Source of the DNA: Leucobacter chromiireducens | GTDB lineage: Bacteria > Actinomycetota > Actinomycetes > Actinomycetales > Microbacteriaceae | DNA: 39,780 bases | Reading direction: 5' to 3' | Assembly: GCF_003917135.1 (NCBI RefSeq) | Contig: NZ_RPDI01000025.1 | Location: forward strand, 1 to 39,780 | Shown: piece after piece, positions 37,935-39,780 of the stretch | Numbering within the stretch: the first letter of the stretch is position 1 | Layout of the letters: each line of letters starts with the position of its first letter | Translations under genes and position numbers: made by a program | Notes under the pieces: generated by a model | The model's database searches: none | Seen by the model: only the letters and a program-made list of their open reading frames with translations | Told to the model about the DNA's origin: nothing

Positions 37935-39332
37935 ATGGCGGAGAGCAGGACCAGACTCGGCGTGAGCGCGTATGCAATCTGCGTATTCGTGCTCACGCTC
38001 GGCAGCACGGGCGTGCGCAATCTCGTTGGCTGGTGGGGCTTTCTCGGCATCGCTGCGGTGCTCACCGTGGTCGGCGTCGTCATCTTCGTCCGCGAGAAGC
38101 CCGAGCGCTTCCGCTGGTACCGACTCCCCGCACCGCTCTACTGGTTCCTGCTCCTCGCGGTCGCGTCGATCGCGTGGTCCCAGTACCGCTTCGAATCCGT
38201 CCTCGGCGTGCTCGCCCAGCTGGCGACCACGCTGCTCGCCGTGGTGCTCGCGTTCGTGCTCACCTGGCACGAGGTGCTGCGGACCCTCGGCACCGCGCTC
38301 CGCTGGATCATCGGCGTCTCGTTCCTGTTCGAGCTCTGGGTGTCGGTGTTCGTGCGCGAGCCCGTGTTCCAGAACTTCATCGACCGCCCGGAGGAGGGCG
38401 AGAAGGTCTCGAAGCTGCTCTACTGGAGCCGCGATCTCCTCTTCGCCGGCGGTCCGATCCAGGGCATCGTCGCGAGCTCGGTGCTGTTCGGCTTCATCGG
38501 CCTGCTCGGCCTGATCGTGTTCGGGATCCAGCTGCGCGCCGGCCTGGTCGGTCGCACGACCGGCTGGTTCTGGGTGCTCGCCGCCGCCGCCACCATTCTG
38601 CTCACCCGCGGCGCGACCGTGTGGGTGGCGCTCGCCGCGGCGCTCGTCGCGCTCGCGCTCGCGCTCTGGGCGCGTCGGCTCGGCCCCGAGCGGCGTGTGC
38701 CGCTCTACGCGGTGGGCGCCACGATCCTGGTCGCCGCCGTCGGCATGGTGCTGTTCGCGCGCGACTTCGTGTTCGGCCTCCTCGGCAAGAGCGGCGACAT
38801 GACCGGGCGGCTCGAGACGTGGCACAAGGTCATCGAGCTCGCCGAGCAGCGCCCCTGGTTCGGGTGGGGCTGGGTCAGCTACTGGGCGCCGTGGGCCGAG
38901 CCGTTCGCCTCGCTCGACGTGAAGGCGGGGATCCCCGTCATGAGCGCGCACAACGCGTGGCTCGATGTGTGGTTCCAGCTCGGGATCGTTGGGGTGCTCG
39001 CGTTTGCGCCGCTCGTGTTCCTGACCACGTGGCGCGTGTGGTTCCGCGCGGTGGATCCGCCGCGGCGCGGCTTTGGCCCGGCGCTCCCCTACGCGACGAG
39101 CGCGCTCTGGCCGCTGCTCGTCGTGGTCGCGCTGCTCGTGCAGTCGCTCACCGAGAGCCGCCTCCTCATCGAGGGCAACTGGTTGCTGCTCGTGCTCATC
39201 GCGGTGAAGTCGCGGTTTGACTTCCAGCTGCCGTCGCTCGACGCCGAGCCGACGAAGCTGCCGTGGCGCCGGATCCCGATCCCGCAGAGCCACGCCGCTC
39301 GCGCGACACCGACACCAACGAAGACGCGGTAG
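37935..39332 (+). CDS. O-antigen ligase/polymerase family membrane protein
   Basis: A 465-residue integral membrane protein with about ten to twelve hydrophobic segments. The large extracytoplasmic loop carries the Wzy_C-type motif: GKSGDMTGRLETWHKVIELA, then EQRPWFGWGWVSYWAPW and the conserved SAHNAWLDVWFQLGIVGVLA. Such proteins transfer or polymerise lipid-linked glycans at the outer face of the membrane. In a Gram-positive organism the product would be a cell-wall or capsular polysaccharide rather than LPS. The ATG at 37935 is set by the TACCAT box 7 nt upstream. It is divergent from manA, and a small unknown gene follows after 4 nt. The last 25 residues are a Pro/Thr-rich tail. Confidence 0.9.
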   Translation: MAESRTRLGVSAYAICVFVLTLGSTGVRNLVGWWGFLGIAAVLTVVGVVIFVREKPERFRWYRLPAPLYWFLLLAVASIAWSQYRFESVLGVLAQLATTLLAVVLAFVLTWHEVLRTLGTALRWIIGVSFLFELWVSVFVREPVFQNFIDRPEEGEKVSKLLYWSRDLLFAGGPIQGIVASSVLFGFIGLLGLIVFGIQLRAGLVGRTTGWFWVLAAAATILLTRGATVWVALAAALVALALALWARRLGPERRVPLYAVGATILVAAVGMVLFARDFVFGLLGKSGDMTGRLETWHKVIELAEQRPWFGWGWVSYWAPWAEPFASLDVKAGIPVMSAHNAWLDVWFQLGIVGVLAFAPLVFLTTWRVWFRAVDPPRRGFGPALPYATSALWPLLVVVALLVQSLTESRLLIEGNWLLLVLIAVKSRFDFQLPSLDAEPTKLPWRRIPIPQSHAARATPTPTKTR

Positions 39333-39336
39333 CGCC

Positions 39337-39696
39337 GTGCAGCCGATGACCGCAGCCCGGCTCGCCGAGCTGCGCGCCGACGCGCGGCTCGAGCGCGACA
39401 CCATCCTGGAGCGCCGCGTGCGCGGCGGCCAGGATCCCGCGATCGCGGTCGAGGAGGTGCCCGAGATCGACGACTTCGTCGTACTGACCCTCCGGGACGA
39501 GCTGCTCGAGGAGGAGGGGCGGCTCGCGGAGTTCGGGCTCGCGCGCCTCGCTGCGCGCGCCGGCGGCCCCGACGCCGAGGAGCACCGCCGCAACGCCGAC
39601 CGCGTCGAGTTCGAGCTCCTGCGCACCATCGCAGCGGCCGCCCCGGATCTCACCGTCGCCGTGTGGCGGGCCGGGGCGCATCTGAACGCCGAGTGA
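39337..39696 (+). CDS. Hypothetical soluble protein (119 aa) downstream of the ligase gene
   Basis: I do not recognise this protein. It is charged, without membrane segments or a signal peptide, and mostly helical in appearance: ARLAELRADARLERDTILER, then a short variable part with EVPEIDDFVVLTLRDELLEEEGRLAEF, then EEHRRNADRVEFELLRTIA. The GTG at 39337 begins 4 nt after the ligase stop; an ATG at 39346 is equally possible, and neither has a clear ribosome site, so coupling to the ligase gene is likely. Codon use matches its neighbours, so it is probably real. A role in glycan assembly is not shown. Confidence 0.65.
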   Translation: MQPMTAARLAELRADARLERDTILERRVRGGQDPAIAVEEVPEIDDFVVLTLRDELLEEEGRLAEFGLARLAARAGGPDAEEHRRNADRVEFELLRTIAAAAPDLTVAVWRAGAHLNAE

Positions 39697-39725
39697 ACCG
39701 GGCGATTCAGCAGTTTCCGCGCGGG

Positions 39726-39731
39726 TACACT
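39726..39731 (+). promoter_or_regulatory. -10 box upstream of the right-edge gene
   Basis: TACACT, expected start near 39738, about 30 nt before the ATG at 39768. This is the same hexamer found at luxS, uppS, trhA and mrx1. Confidence 0.55.
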
Positions 39732-39767
39732 GGGGTGGCTTGCGTCCGTCCGACCGAAAAGAGAGGC

Positions 39768-39780
39768 ATGTCTTCGATGC
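39768..39780 (+). CDS. First codons of a gene cut by the right edge
   Basis: An ATG at 39768 follows GAGAGG and a good -10 box 36 bp upstream. Only four codons (Met-Ser-Ser-Met) are inside the window, so no product can be named. Confidence 0.5.

Noticed and set aside
1..39780. Mobile elements, prophage, CRISPR arrays or RNA genes
   Set aside because: No transposase, integrase, phage structural gene, regularly spaced repeat, tRNA cloverleaf or rRNA sequence was seen; gene composition is uniform.

Overview
The window is a high-GC, gene-dense piece of actinobacterial chromosome. Three things point to the actinobacteria: mycothiol chemistry (mycothiol S-conjugate amidase at 10184-11053, a mycoredoxin at 31136-31411, a DUF4307 protein beside the amidase), GC-rich codon use throughout, and many leaderless promoters in which a TANNNT box lies 6-7 nt before the start codon. 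The gene content fits Microbacteriaceae, possibly Leucobacter; the genus is a guess. I see no tRNA, rRNA, CRISPR array, prophage or insertion sequence. Most of it reads as ordinary core chromosome, with a few regulatory regions that stand out.

Layout. 1-420: 5' part of a helix-turn-helix protein running off the left edge. 600-5050: SAM by-product metabolism, with an MTA/SAH-type nucleosidase, LuxS, a nucleoside phosphorylase and an MTA/SAH deaminase-like amidohydrolase, plus a DUF1905 protein and an unknown 102-residue protein. 5200-7800: a short-chain dehydrogenase coupled to a cis-prenyltransferase, divergent from a hemolysin-III-type membrane protein. 7900-11600: mca, a small membrane protein and recQ in one operon, divergent from DUF4307. 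11640-13150: greA, then a convergent TauE/SafE exporter. 13200-19800: a glutamate-type ABC importer (gluABCD order) preceded on the same strand by a response regulator, a sensor kinase and an orphan TAXI-type binding lipoprotein. 19855-21096: an AAA ATPase behind a two-site palindromic operator. 21199-25094: an APC permease and amidohydrolase operon divergent from a TetR regulator, with a nested palindrome between them. 25288-29188: ilvA coupled to an AI-2E family membrane protein, then an aldehyde dehydrogenase. 29266-31411: a PiT phosphate transporter and a small membrane partner, divergent from mycoredoxin, with PHO-box-like repeats between. 31433-36472: pfkA, a SNF2 helicase, ribF and a membrane protein. 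36536-39780: manA divergent from an O-antigen-ligase-type protein, a 119-residue unknown, and the first codons of another gene.

How the genes work together. The nucleosidase and LuxS make the SAH to S-ribosylhomocysteine to homocysteine route, while the amidohydrolase and phosphorylase could form a parallel deaminate-then-phosphorolyse route for MTA/SAH. The TCS, TAXI protein and ABC importer resemble the GluR-GluK/gluABCD neighbourhood of Streptomyces, with a TAXI protein as a possible extracytoplasmic ligand carrier. The TetR cluster looks like a self-contained uptake-and-hydrolysis module for an unknown substrate. Several convergent or tandem gene ends are marked by perfect inverted repeats of 17-21 bp.
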